Positions 1 to 12,000 of a DNA stretch of 64,000 nt are shown piece after piece; position 1 is the stretch's first letter, and each line of letters starts with the position of its first letter. This DNA is from Sycobia sp. Sy_11. Taxonomy: Eukaryota; Arthropoda; Insecta; Hymenoptera; Epichrysomallidae. A program made the position numbers and the translations under genes. The notes under the pieces were generated by a model, which did not search any database, was not told where the DNA came from, and was given only the letters and a program-made list of their open reading frames with translations. Location: the NCBI GenBank assembly GCA_018907035.1, contig JACCIC010000279.1:248001-312000 (forward strand), written 5' to 3'.

Positions 1-433
1 AATTACTGCGAAGAATTTTTTGAGAAATAACCCTAGTATAATCTTCCAAAAGGCCGACAAAAGTAATGTAATTGTAGCTTCCAATAAAATTGATTACATA
101 AATTGTATAAATAATATATTAAATGATGATAGTACTTATTTGAAAATTGGTAATCCACATATCATTAAGCTACAAAATAATTTGAAAGAGTTATTAAATA
201 ATTGGAAAAGAAATGAATATATAAATGATACTACATATAAATATTTAAAATGTGAAAATGGAACTGTAACAAAATGTTATAGGCTTCCCAAGATTCATAA
301 AGAAAATCTGACATTTAGAATAATATCTTTTATAGGTTTCCCAACTTATAATATTGCTAGATTTTTATCTAATATGTTGGTTAAGCTAGTTGGAACAACT
401 AATTCTTACATTAAGATTGCCTCAAAAAGCTGA
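1..433 (+). mobile_element. Penelope-like element, reverse transcriptase fragment
   Basis: The frame is already open at base 2, so the element runs off the left edge, and it ends at a stop at 431-433. The peptide shows the N-terminal part of a Penelope-type reverse transcriptase: a KADKSNVIV block (family pattern KADKGNxxV), then YRLPKIHKENLTFRII, which matches the YGLPKIHK..RPI region, followed by PTYNIARFLSNML (family pattern SPTYNLAKFL). The catalytic YADD region and the GIY-YIG endonuclease are absent, because the homology stops just after the PTYN block. It is a dead fragment inside an intron of the minus-strand cubilin-like gene, or beyond its visible end. A second Penelope piece, the endonuclease domain, lies at 43242-43436 on the other strand; whether both come from one subfamily is not shown. 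Confidence 0.85.
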
Positions 434-479
434 TGATCTACTACTAAATAATGTGCCGTTGTTTTCGTGGTATTAACGG

Positions 480-809
480 TGTCTGCATTTCCGATTAGAA
501 CCTAGCCAAAAACAGACGATAGTGTTACCGGACCAGTATGTGGAGTTTGAGCTCGACATATTTCTGACAAAGCACCGCGCCTTAAACAGACGAGTTTAGG
601 ATGCAATCCACCGTATTTGGTTCTCCAAAGTGTGGGTCAGCTAAGTGCAGCCCATGGATGTGGTCCCAATGTTCAGAAACGATTTTGTCTTTTGGAAGCA
701 AATTGGAGACACGCTTCACTACTAAGGCTATAAAATTGAGAGAAACGTCTTGATTTTTTAGAGATTTTAAAGTAACCTGTAATTTGACACGAGTTAGTGT
801 ATTAGTCAT
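480..809 (-). pseudogene. BEL/Pao aspartic protease (DUF1758-like) remnant
   Basis: The minus-strand peptide carries the block LADPHFGEPNTVDCILNSSV, which matches the DUF1758 signature LADPxF..P..ID.LLGADVF of Pao-type Gag-Pol proteins. The following sequence, after a stop at 582 and a frame change, continues with CLRRGALSEICRAQTPHTG and a SSVFGWVL-like end, as in Pao proteases. The catalytic DTG-type region is not recognisable. It is interrupted by at least one stop. Confidence 0.75.
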
Positions 810-1021
810 GCCATTCTAACTGGATACGGCAGTGCTTACAAGTTTAAAGTTTAAAGATAGTATTTTAGCCATATTTTTAGATGTAAAAGATTTTTCAGTG
901 TATGAATCTAATAAGACTCGAGCAGTATTACAGGCAACTTCTGAGGATTCAAGAGCAACTACTGCAGTAGTTAACAATGGTTGTGAAATCTTTCTATTTG
1001 AAGCCGTGAAGTAAATCGAAG

Positions 1022-1261
1022 TTAAGGGACCAACAAGCGTTCCTTGAATATTGACAGCTTTGGTTGGTGTTGGTCACCACAAACAACGTAATTACCTTTT
1101 GAAGGACAGTTTTCAATTCTATCTTTAGACATTAGATAATAATTGAAAAAGAGCTTGTATTGTACTGTATGTTCTTTGCTCTTTGTTGGTACAAGATCTG
1201 TGAACTGGTTACAGTAGTTCACAAAATGCGGTCGTTGACAAAAAACAACAACATATAGCAT
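1022..1261 (-). pseudogene. BEL/Pao gag zinc-knuckle remnant
   Basis: The frame encodes a decayed version of the cysteine-rich region between gag and protease in BEL/Pao polyproteins: CQRPHFVNYCNQF, then KLFFNYYLMSKDRIENCPSK (family pattern LCFNCL....H....CPSK), then a degenerate CGDQHQPKL knuckle (family pattern C..C...HH.LLH). Several zinc-binding cysteines have changed to Phe or Tyr, so it is probably non-functional. It lies between the gag and protease remnants in the expected order. Confidence 0.7.
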
Positions 1262-1488
1262 TATTTTTTTTTATAATTTAAAGTGATGATGCGTGTCTAT
1301 ATACTTTTATTAAATGAACTATATGTTTTTCAGCTCTGGTCTTATTTTTAAGGCAAATTTTCTCACGGTAACTATGTTTAGATCTAAGAAACTCACCCAA
1401 ATCTTCGACGATATCTAGACTTTGAATCCTAGCCTCTAAGAAACTTTTCAAGGCTATAAACTTTGTGAGTTCATTGTCACAGTCTCTC

Positions 1489-1929
1489 TTAACTAGACTT
1501 TTTAACTAATTGTAAAAATATCATGCCCCAATGTTCAACTAACAGTTTTAAGGAATTGAACGCATTTTTACTCTCCAAGGCAGTATACGAGAGTTTACAT
1601 AGATGCTTACTAGTTTCCTTAAAAGATGTTGGAAAGCATACAAGTGTATTAAAATGAGTAGAGAATCTTATTAGAGGATTATTGTAACGCTTACATAAGA
1701 CCCCCCAACCCGAGAGAAGGTTCTTATTCATCAAATCAAAACTCTTCAATTTTGAGGCTGATTCGCCTTTCAATATATTGATTAAGTACTCAAATTTAAT
1801 AATAATAGGCATCATAAAATCGTGTAACACAAGGGACTGCAATTTACTTTTAAAACTTTGCCAATCACGCTGAGTGATCACCAGTATTCTCCCGTTTTCT
1901 CTAAATTTTCGGAGAGGTGCGTCACGCAT
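1489..1929 (-). pseudogene. BEL/Pao gag (DUF1759-like) remnant
   Basis: The ORF runs further upstream to 2118, but recognisable gag begins near MRDAPLRKFRENG (1929). The core motif is WQSFKSKLQSLVLHD..M..IIKFEYLINILKGESASKLKSFD..NKNLLSGWGVLCKRYNNP, matching the DUF1759 pattern W..F.d.F...v.....l....Kf.yL...L.GeA......l...nY..aw..L..RY.n. The upstream part of the ORF is low-complexity Leu/Phe/Ser read from a purine-rich tract and is unlikely to be protein. The homology carries on in another frame to about 1380. Confidence 0.75.
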
Positions 1930-2639
1930 CACTGTCGCCTCGACATTAACTAACGAAACTGTGAGTAAATAGGAGAAAGAGAAGAAGGGAAAAGATACAA
2001 AGAAGAACCAAGACGAGATAAAACGGGAGAAGAGGTAAAAAAAGAGAAGCAGAGTGAAGAGGAAGAAAGGGATGAGTAAACAGGAAAGCGACGTGAGCCT
2101 TCCCGACGCTGGACCCATGGTGCACCATCACCAGCTCTTCTATCCACGGACCCGCAGCGATCCCATCAAGCCGAGCAAAGAGGTGAGTGCACGTCACGCG
2201 GTTTATAGCGCCCCCTCCCCGCCCTTGAATTGCGACCAATGCGGCACTCGCATGAGTAAAAATTTGCGTATTTTTCTTGTGTATTTTTTATTAAAGCGAT
2301 AAAAGGAGCAAAAATAGTCGTTTCCTCAATATGTTTATATAAGACTTAATTGAAAATACATGCGTTGTTAATATTTGAAGTAATTTTCTGTTTCTTTACC
2401 TTATGCCATTATTTTTTTGTGTAAGTATTAATTAAAAAGGCCAGCGGATTCACCGAAAGGGCCTACCACGTGAGACAGCAAGTTAGTGATATAAGAAAAA
2501 TTTTTTTGTACGCGCGAATCTTAAATTTATTATAAATTTTGATAAATCAAAAACAAATTCGCCGCATGACAATATATATCACTATATATTCTTCGGTTAT
2601 GTCTAGGGTCTTAAAAAACTGGAAAATTTTTATTATGGT

Positions 2640-2640
2640 T

Positions 2641-2698
<58 letters not shown>
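2640..2698. repeat. (TA)n microsatellite
   Basis: About 25 uninterrupted AT dinucleotides followed by an imperfect GTATATATGG end. Confidence 0.97.
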
Positions 2699-2699
2699 G

Positions 2700-3601
2700 G
2701 GAAAGAGTGAGTTTTTGATCATTTAACATATGACATATGTAATTTTATATGTAAAACAGCTTTCTAGTAAAATATTTATATTTTTTTTATTTGAAATTTT
2801 GAAATTCAAACATAGAAGTAAATAATGTAGGAGCAGTGCCAACACTCAGCAATTCTAAAACTCGCCTCAATGGCATTACCGCACCACTTGATAAACAGCA
2901 ATAACGAAGTCTAGCATTCTGATGCGCAGTATTTTAACATTTAAGCAACGTCAACGTCCGAGTGGAAGACAAGTCTTAATTTTTTTACATGTTTAAAAAT
3001 GAAGATTTTTTTGTCAAATTGTGTCTGATACTTTTTAGTATAATGGTATGGACTGAACCAAACATAGAGAATATTTAAAATATAATCTGCACTTTTGAAG
3101 ACATGTAAAAATATTGTCAATTACAACTTATTGGAGAGCGAAATAAAAAGCATAAGGGATGGAACAGCTATTTTGATCGCACAAATTTAGTTCTACTTAG
3201 AGTATGAAAGAAATTTCCCGTCCCAATAATGCATAGTAGGTCCCTTTTGCTTTGATTCAATTCTTTTCCGGGTTGTAGATACTCTAAGATCAACTTCACA
3301 AGTTTATTCATATTTAGGGAAAGCTCTAATTTCAATTGTTAGCTGCTCTTAGTAATTACAGTTTTTTATTTGAATCATTATAGTTTTTTCAATTAGTAAA
3401 TGGTGAATCGGTATATGATATTCATATGTAATAGTTGATTTTTGCTGCATCTAATGGCTAACGCTTTTTTAGGCACTCAAATTCCATGCTTGGCTTGGAG
3501 TAAATTTCCTCAAACAGTCGTAAAATTACTATAAATTTAGAGTTGTGTAAAATATATTATTTTACATCATTTAATAAATTTCAAAGTAAACTATTTATTA
3601 C
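2700..3601. other. AT-rich intron sequence, no gene seen
   Basis: This stretch lies downstream (minus-strand sense) of the last cubilin-like exon in the window. I looked for the expected next CUB exon (phase 1 start, CGG near the start) and found none on the minus strand. No transposon family is recognisable. Confidence 0.6.
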
Positions 3602-3764
3602 CGGCAATACTTAAAAACGATAAATGAAAACCATTGTCGCTTCCCGAATCATCAGAGTGAAAATGAATGAGAGCATGGGATCCTGAAGTAGTAACTGGAG
3701 CCGGTTTGCTATTATTACAAAAAATTCCGACTTGATGTTGGCCTGCATAATTAGTCTCATTAAT
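3602..3764 (-). CDS. Cubn: cubilin-like exon: second half of CUB2
   Basis: Acceptor ...ATATTTTCAG at 3765-3766 and donor G|GTAATA at 3601-3600. The 163-base exon starts in phase 0 directly after the YDYLE of the previous exon and ends in phase 1. It encodes INETNYAGQHQVGIFC, a PAPVTTSGSHALIHFHSDD block and GFHLSFLSIAG, the back half of a CUB domain (RFCG..P..i.S....l.i.F.SD.s....GF...y). The canonical ERIxDG is reduced to INET here. It is the last exon of the gene in view; the next should start with a 2-base phase remainder and lies beyond the left edge or was missed. Confidence 0.85.
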
Positions 3765-4431
3765 CTGAAAATATTGAATGATTATTTTATAATTCACATA
3801 ATGTTTATTATAAATTAATATATTTTATTATTAAGGAAAGATATTTTAATACATTAGATATTAAGACATATTGATGTAAACATTGCTCAAATCGTGTGGT
3901 TTAATGTTCGTAGATAACGATTTATATTTTGAAAGATATATTGTTTGATTATATCTGGTCTATTTAGAAACTCACTTGAATCATCAATTTCTGTTAACTT
4001 CCAATTTTCTTATATTTACTGAAAATCTCCTTGTGCTTTCAAAGCCATGGAAAGAGAGAAATAACCTTTTTTACTTAAACGGCAACAATACATACATTAA
4101 TTACAAAACAGTAGTAAAATATATAATATTTAACAGTCAAAAAAATATTCAATAAATATTTCATACAAATTCTTATAAAATGTTACGTCGCCATCGATCT
4201 TTCATATTACAGTTAACTAATAACTAAGATATGGGAATAATTTATAAGTATTTAGAATTTATAAATATTACAGAGCATGGATGTGTATTGTATGTGCAGA
4301 TATGTACGTAGAAGTATATAAGGAAATATATAATAATGCACGGGTAAACAACATATATACAGAACTACGTAAGACAAAATACAAATGGTATATCCAGGCG
4401 TACATGCATACATATGTGCATTTATATAAGG

Positions 4432-4488
<57 letters not shown>

Positions 4489-4761
4489 TTATCTATATAT
4501 ATATATATATATATATTATAGCGTATACAGAACAAACCATCATAATTTACTTGCTGACAACAATTTATCCTCTCCACTGTAGGCGAATAGTATGCAACAA
4601 ATTTGAGTAATATACAAATTTAATATTAATTTAAGAACATAGAAATTATGTCAACTACGTTAACTATTATAACTGCGAAGTATATATATAATGAGTATAA
4701 CTATTATAAGAATAAATAAGCGTTAATAATTGTAATAATCTTCGCCAACTTTATAACACAA

Positions 4762-4792
<31 letters not shown>

Positions 4793-5383
4793 GTCACAAG
4801 TCCGCATCTCGAAAATGCACCTCGTAAGGCGCGGCGCGTGCATGTAAACACCGCGCGACCTTAACGCGGCGACCGGCCGCGCGACAAGGGCGGGAAGAGG
4901 GGGGGAGTGAAGATTCGACGCGGAGAGGCGCGAAGTTCAGTTAGTCTCGTCTTGTTAGTCGTGTATAGCGAATAAAGCGGAGATTTAGATACGCGCTTCA
5001 GACGTTCCACGGAGGAAAGAAAAATTTCGCGACAGATGCCGCGCCGTAAGCAGCGGCGCGTCCCGAGTCGGCGAACGAGAGGAGCACGCGTGACTGAGGG
5101 GATCGTCCGCGGGAGCCGATGGCTGCTGGCATTAACGTAATCGTGCAGGAGGCCCGGCAACTCCCGCCGTCGCCCAGTGCCTGCCGCGGTGGTGTTCGCG
5201 TTTGTTCCGTAACTGCGCAGACGGTGTAGGCGGATCACTGCCGTCTGTTGCCCGCATTGTTTGCGCGTGCCGCCCTGCGTCGATGCCCGTACGCCAGGGT
5301 GACGCTCCGTCGTGAGTACCCTCAGGTTAGTTTATGCGAGTGCGCCCTTGCGAGGCGCTTCGACAGCGGGCAGACGAGCGTGC

Positions 5384-5424
<41 letters not shown>

Positions 5425-5937
5425 CGTGCGTACTGCGGCCTGCGGGAGGATCCTCGTGGTCGGATTTCGTAGGCGCGTGAACTCCGCGGCCTTTAACATT
5501 GACACCGGGAGATTGTCGCACTAGAAATAAATCGTATACTTAAAGAAACACGTTCGCGTTTGTTTCTATTGCTTCTTTACTCGCTGTCAGTCTCCACCTC
5601 CCCTGTTCATTTTGCCACATCGCACTGATATTGCGCGCAGAATCCACCCGCCTCCGCGGGAACGGCGAAGTGCTTCCGCCGTGCGATCTGAGCTTGCTGC
5701 GGTCGCGGTGCTCGTAATTAGAGCACCGTACACGAGACAAGTAAGTAGGCTCGCACCTTCGCTAGTCAATCATTGTAACGAGTTAGCGCGTCGTGGCGCG
5801 CCGAGGTTCCGCCGCCGACGGGTGCTTATACCCCGGACGGCGAGAAGAAGGAGCAACGTGGGTTCGGTGCCGGCCGTACGGGAGCGGACGCGCGTCGATG
5901 TTCGAAATGGAGTTCGCTTAATCGAATCCATCCCGTT

Positions 5938-5985
<48 letters not shown>

Positions 5986-8900
5986 GACGAGCGTCACGAG
6001 GCGCCGCGCCGACTTGTCCGGAAAACGACGACGCGCGCGCCATTCCGCGGACTAGAAAACCTTAAGGTGCTCACGCGCGCCGTCGCGCCTTGTGCTCGGC
6101 ACGGTGCCTTCCCCCCCTTTTCGTCCCCACGCACGAGCCAAGAAGCAAAATATTTCGAAACTTCAATGGACTTAAGATTGAAAATAAATGAGAAAAAAAA
6201 CAATGCTCACATACAAATATTCTGATACAGAAATATGACAGCGAGCGAATAGAATGCAAGTATAGGTATCATAAGTTTGATGAATATACCTACAAAAATA
6301 ACTAGTGTATTGCGAATGTAAAACACCAACACACGTACTAATTCTAAAGGATTAAATATAAGGACTGACCAATTGCGAAGCAAAGAACTTTATGGAATCA
6401 CGTTGACTGTATTAGTGGCGCGATTTATGAAAATAACGAAGATAACGATAATTAATTGTAATCATTGTAATTTTTTTGTTTGTGGAGAAAACATTCACGA
6501 GAGATGTTTCTTATGATTAATAATATCAGGGTTTTTATTTTCTGTTTAGAAAGACCTCCAAAAAAATATATGTAAGCTCAAAAATAAGATATGCACGTAA
6601 AAACAAGTTGTTGATTTTCATCAGGCATAACAAAGGAAAAAAAGCTTTCCAGCTATGAATAATATCTTCTTATATCAAACTTGTAGGTTTCTGCATCTCT
6701 ATCTTTTCCGTATGCTCAAAAATTTTGGAGCAGCTTGACGTGTTTTGATAATAATTAAAAAATTTTTTTTTGTGTATATGAACTTGAAAAAAAATTGTAT
6801 TATTATTATTATTATTATTATTAGTTATGTTATTATCTATTTTTATTATTATTTTATTATTTTATTATTATTTTTATATTTCTTTCATAGTATCAAAAAA
6901 AAAACGTTGTTATAAAGGAGAGGAAAGAAATAAGTTAACCTATTCAAAAATTGTAACGAAATGAATTGAGTCAGTGTTGTTTCTCGAAATGATTCAACTT
7001 TCAAACATAAAAGAAAAAAAGGGGGTACATTTGTACATAACTATTTTCGTCACATAATTTGAGTTATCGTTTGCAATTAAATTTTAGTATACATTTTACA
7101 ATGTTGATAATTAACAAAAAAAAAAAATTTTCATTTCTTATTGAGTTTGGTGCAAAATAGTAAATTTGTACCAATACAGAATAACTGTATATGATGGTAA
7201 ATTTATAATTTAAATTTGAGTTTTACAATTATACTGGATTTACTGCCAGTATAATCTTTTGAATTGTTTTGCAAGATTTGGGATTGTAACTACTGTCAAA
7301 GTATATTAAACGTTCAATCCTAACAAACGAATTACAAAGAGATCTTAAGAAGATTAGTTTCATTTAAAATGAATATGCGAAATTTCAATTGAAATTTTGA
7401 ACGGAGGTACTTATTGTACTCCTAAATTTAGAAAACGTTCTAAAAGGTCAGATTAAATTTAAGTGATGTTATAGAGATTTATCTTTTTTTTTTCATAGAT
7501 ATGTTTGCGTTATACATTTTTTTTAATCCAAAGAAATATTCAATTTAAATCTATTAAAAATTGCACTTATTGATTATTTTCCCTAAAGGTTTAATAACGA
7601 TCAGTATTATAAACATGAAATTTAGATTTATATTATTTTCTTACCTAATGCCATACAATTTTAAACATTAGTATAAAAAAAAAACTTTGTATTCATAAAC
7701 GCCCTTAAATAGTTTTCCTATGCAAGTAAGAGAAAATTAATCCTTTTTCTTGTCTAAAACATTCTAGACATTGTTTATAAAGGGCACAAACTATAATGTA
7801 TAATTTTTTTGAATCTATTGATTTTTAATCTAAAACAAAAAAAAATTATTGCGTTAGACAATGTAAATTAGTAACTAAAAATATAAGATTGTGATTTAAA
7901 TTTAAGATCTGTAAATTCATCAAAACCGATTCTTTTTGTAAGCCCGTATTCGGCGCGTCACGACCGCGGTCGGCCGTCATCGGCCGCCGCCGAACTCCCC
8001 CCCCCTGATCCCGTCCTTCTTCCCCGGCGAACGGGAGATGCGTGGGACTCCGCTGTCGGCCACCGAACAAGCAGGTCATCAAAAAGGAGAGAGAGAGAGA
8101 GAGGACGAGAGGTGGCAAGAGTTGTGGAGGACGGGGAGAGAAGCGATAGGAAGAAAGGCAGCGGAGGAAAGTGAGAAAGGAACAGAGAAAGTGAGTTTGT
8201 TGGAGTGATTAGTTGGAGTAAGGAGAGGCAGCGAGACGAAGAGCGAGGTCGGAAGCAGTACGTGTGTCGTGAGTACGGAGGAGTGAGCTGGAGGAAGAGA
8301 GAGAAAGAGGACAACAGCAGGAGTATCCAAGAGGACAGCAGGGTGGAGAGGTGCGGAGTGGAGACGGGAGGAGTTGAAAGAAACGAAGGAAAGGAAGAAG
8401 AATCGAATATGGGGGCCACGTGACTGCCGAGGACCTCTGACCGTCACAACGTGAGTAATCCCCACGGCTACAGCAGGCCCTGACCGCCAGCGGGTCCCCG
8501 CGCGTACACGACATCCGGAATCTACTCCCTTTCCTTCCCTTCCCCGGTGCAGAATTTCCCAGGTCCGGTGAGCGTGCCGGGTGTCGGATCGTGGTCGGGA
8601 CGTAGCGGGTACGTGGACCAGGAGTTAAATAGGTGCGCAGTCGAGAAAGTGTATGAAATGTAACTGTAGTGGTTGACTCGATTTCTTTTACTTGAATAAA
8701 TCCCGTGTAACATAAAGGATCGTCGCATCGCGAGAAAGTTAATTTTTTTTCCCTGTCTTCCCTTTTCCCGAAATCTCATTCTTTTTTTCAGACTAGCGGA
8801 ACCCCCTCTAAAGGATTGAGGTAAGAGAGTGAGGTAAAATAAATTTTTTTTGTGCGTGCGCGAATAAACAGATTTCAATTATATTTTAAATTAATTTTTT

Positions 8901-9038
8901 TTCCTGCATCGAAATCGTAGCATCAAAATATATATGTGACCATACGAAAATATCTGGTAGCGCAGACAAACGCTGACTAGTAACTATGCATTCAAAAAAC
9001 GCTAACAGAAGCTACAACAACACTAACCCTACGAAAAC

Positions 9039-9095
<57 letters not shown>

Positions 9096-12000
9096 ACAGA
9101 AATAGTAAGAGTTGTACGAAAAAAAAGAGAGAAAAAGCAGAGATCAGAAATAAAAGTAAGTAGTAATAAAAATTTGTGTTCTGTAATTATTCCTCACAAC
9201 CGTATCCCAATTCAGGGAAGCGATCAGTCCTCCCTTTAGGTGAGAACTATGCATGCTCCACAAACCTTGCTCATCCCACTATGGAATAGGGTTTTTAAGC
9301 AGACTAGGGAAATAAGTTGGAAGGCCGACGTAGGTGTAAGCTGTTTTCCTGAAAGGAAATATTTATCATCTATGTGACGCTATTGGCCTCCAACCTATCT
9401 AAAAAAGAGTACGTTTGATTATTAGATGTAGCGAGAGTAAATATAAATTCTTTAGGGACAGGGCCCGATATAGTGGAAGAAACTTTAGGTTCAAAAGGGC
9501 AGCACATACTTCTAATACATCTTGTGCACTAGAAGAGTTCACCTCGGATGTCACAAAAAGATCTTTTATACAAATTTAACTTATATAGAATATTATCACG
9601 CTGCAGATAAAAATATTTTATCATTTGAAACAAAGATAATATATATAATATTAGCCGAAAGACTTCAGACCTATCAGCCTTTCATCATTTCTTTTAAAAA
9701 TATTAGAAATACTGACTGATCTATACATAAAGGAAACTACTTATGTAGAAAAGAAGGGCACAGCATAGCATGCCTACTTAAAAGGCAAATCTGTTGAGAG
9801 TGCGCTACACTAGGTAGTACAGACCATAGATAAAAGCCTCCGAGACAAGGAGTACACATTAGGGGTATTCCTGGATATAGAGGGAGCTTTCAATAACGTC
9901 CGTGCAGAATCAATAAAGAATGCATTGGAGGAGATCGGAGCTGAAAAACTGACCAAAGACTGGGTGATGGAAATGCTGAGAAGCAGAACGATAAACTTAG
10001 AAATGAGCGACAGCACTATAAAGAAAAGAACCACTAGGGGTACGCCGTGGGGGGGAAACATTTTTCCCCTCTTGTGGATCGTAGTGATCAATAATATCCT
10101 AAAAACCCTAGTAAATAAAAGAATAAAAAAGAATAAAAGTAATAACCTATGCAAATGACGTGGTGATACTAATCATGAAAAAAGATCCAACTACGATCAG
10201 AGACATCATGGAATCTATCTTAAAAGAAATTACCAATGGTCTGGATAAAACACACTGGATGTAAACCTGGATAAAATGGAACTCATCTTCTTCACAAGGA
10301 AATATAAGATTCCCAAGATAGAACGCCGAAATTGGCAGGATTACCATTAACCTTCGCCAAAGAGGAAAAATACCTTGGAGTAATTTTAGACCCCAAACTA
10401 TCCTGGAAAAGAAATGTGGAAGAAAGAATGAAAAAAGATATAAATGCGTTCAATACTTGCAGAAAAATATTTGGAAAAAAATCGGGATGACAGCCATACA
10501 TCATCCACTGGAGGCACCAGGCTATAGTGAGACCCATAATTACTTATGGAGCCTCTGTATGGTGGGAAGCCATGAATACAGAAGTAAACAGAAAGATGCT
10601 AGCAAAGGTACAAAGAATTGCGGCGCTAGAGATAACCGAAGCCACAAGAAGTGCACCACAAGCAGATGTAGAAGTGATGTTAAACTTGGAACCTATAGAT
10701 TTATACATAAAAGGGCTGGATGAAAAAGGAACTCTGAGACTTAGAGAATCAAATTTGTGGAAACAAACCAACTATCGGCATACAACGATTCTGTGAGAAA
10801 TGGGGTAGCTGAACAGGGACTCGAAAGTAGTTCTGAAACAGCCTTTACCAAACCAGCCGTTTCCAAACTAGACCTCCAGATGAATACAGAAGTAAAGGTT
10901 CCGTCAAAAGAAGTCTGGCTAAACAACTCAAAAATAAACGTCGACAAAATCTCAGTCTTCACAGATGAATCGAAAACGGAAAAAGAAACAGGCATAGGAA
11001 TTTACTCAGAACAAATGTAAGTCCAAAAGTCCAAAAGTGTTCTGTAAGCAGAAATCTTAACTACTGAAAAAGCGGCGAAATTATTGAAGTATAAAAATCT
11101 GAAAAAGGCAACTATTTATACAGATAGCCAAGCTACTTTGAAAGACCTAGGGCTATAATCGATTAGATCCAAGTCAGTTATGAACTGTCGGGAGGCGCTG
11201 TCATGGATCCCAAACAACGAAGTCAGACTCTATTGGGTACCAGGGCACTTAGATGTTGAAGGTAATACCAGAGAGCGGATGAACTGGCACATCTGGAAAC
11301 GGAGAAAAACAGAGCTGAAGCAGATCAATACGATTAAAAAGAAGATAGATGAAACCATCAAAGCAAAACCTAACAGTGGGAGGCAAAAAACGATTGCCTC
11401 GCATCTAGGAAACTAGGACCTACTATTGATGAAACAAGAAAAAGTGACCCTTTAAGGAACAAAAAAGCAACCGTTGGCTTAATCGCAGGAATAATCATGG
11501 AACACTGTGCAACAGGCGTTAACCTCAAAAGATTGGGTAAAGCGTCTGATGATTCATGTAAAGAATGACACACGGAGGAGGAACCAATAACCCAGTTACT
11601 ATGCCGATACCCAGCCCTAGTAAGCAAAAGAATTGCATTGTGAAGACAAAACTTCATGGAAGATCTGGAGGAGGCTTCAAGTATGAATATCAGAGTACTA
11701 GCTAAATTTGCGAGACACTGGAAATGTTTCTCTGAAAAGAAATAGATTATGGATCCACCTTCGGGAAACATAGGGCATCGCTATGGTCCTAAGGCCGCTA
11801 AGCGTAAGTGCAATGTCCGAATAGGACAGAGCACAAACTCTCACTACCTAACCTAACCTAACCTACATAATATTATCATAAAAATAGCACTAGAATTATT
11901 GCTACTACAAGTATGAATATTTATAATCAAACGAATAAATTTATAGCATATAAAATAGATAACTGCTAGTATTATATCCACTATCTTCAATCAAAACATC

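Larger units (their letters stand above)
480..2240 (-). mobile_element. BEL/Pao LTR retrotransposon fragment (gag to protease)
   Basis: Read on the minus strand from high to low coordinates, this shows the order of a BEL/Pao element: a leader or LTR-like stretch (about 2240-1930, with TATAAA-like sequence near 2200), a DUF1759-type gag segment (1929-1489 and decayed to about 1380), a zinc-knuckle segment (1261-1022) and a DUF1758-type aspartic protease segment (809 to about 480). The segments are in different frames with stops between them, so it is a pseudogene chain. RT, RNase H and integrase are missing; the sequence gives way to a plus-strand Penelope fragment below 440. A related copy of the protease part lies at 37380-38200. 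Confidence 0.8.

Noticed and set aside
7958..8465. Overlapping Ser/Leu-rich ORFs on the minus strand
   Set aside because: They are translations of a purine-rich tract in all three frames; no frame is preferred.
11776..11800. GGTCCTAAGG string in the LINE 3' end, resembling a large-subunit rRNA motif
   Set aside because: Only about ten bases match and the flanks do not resemble 28S rRNA; chance is likely.
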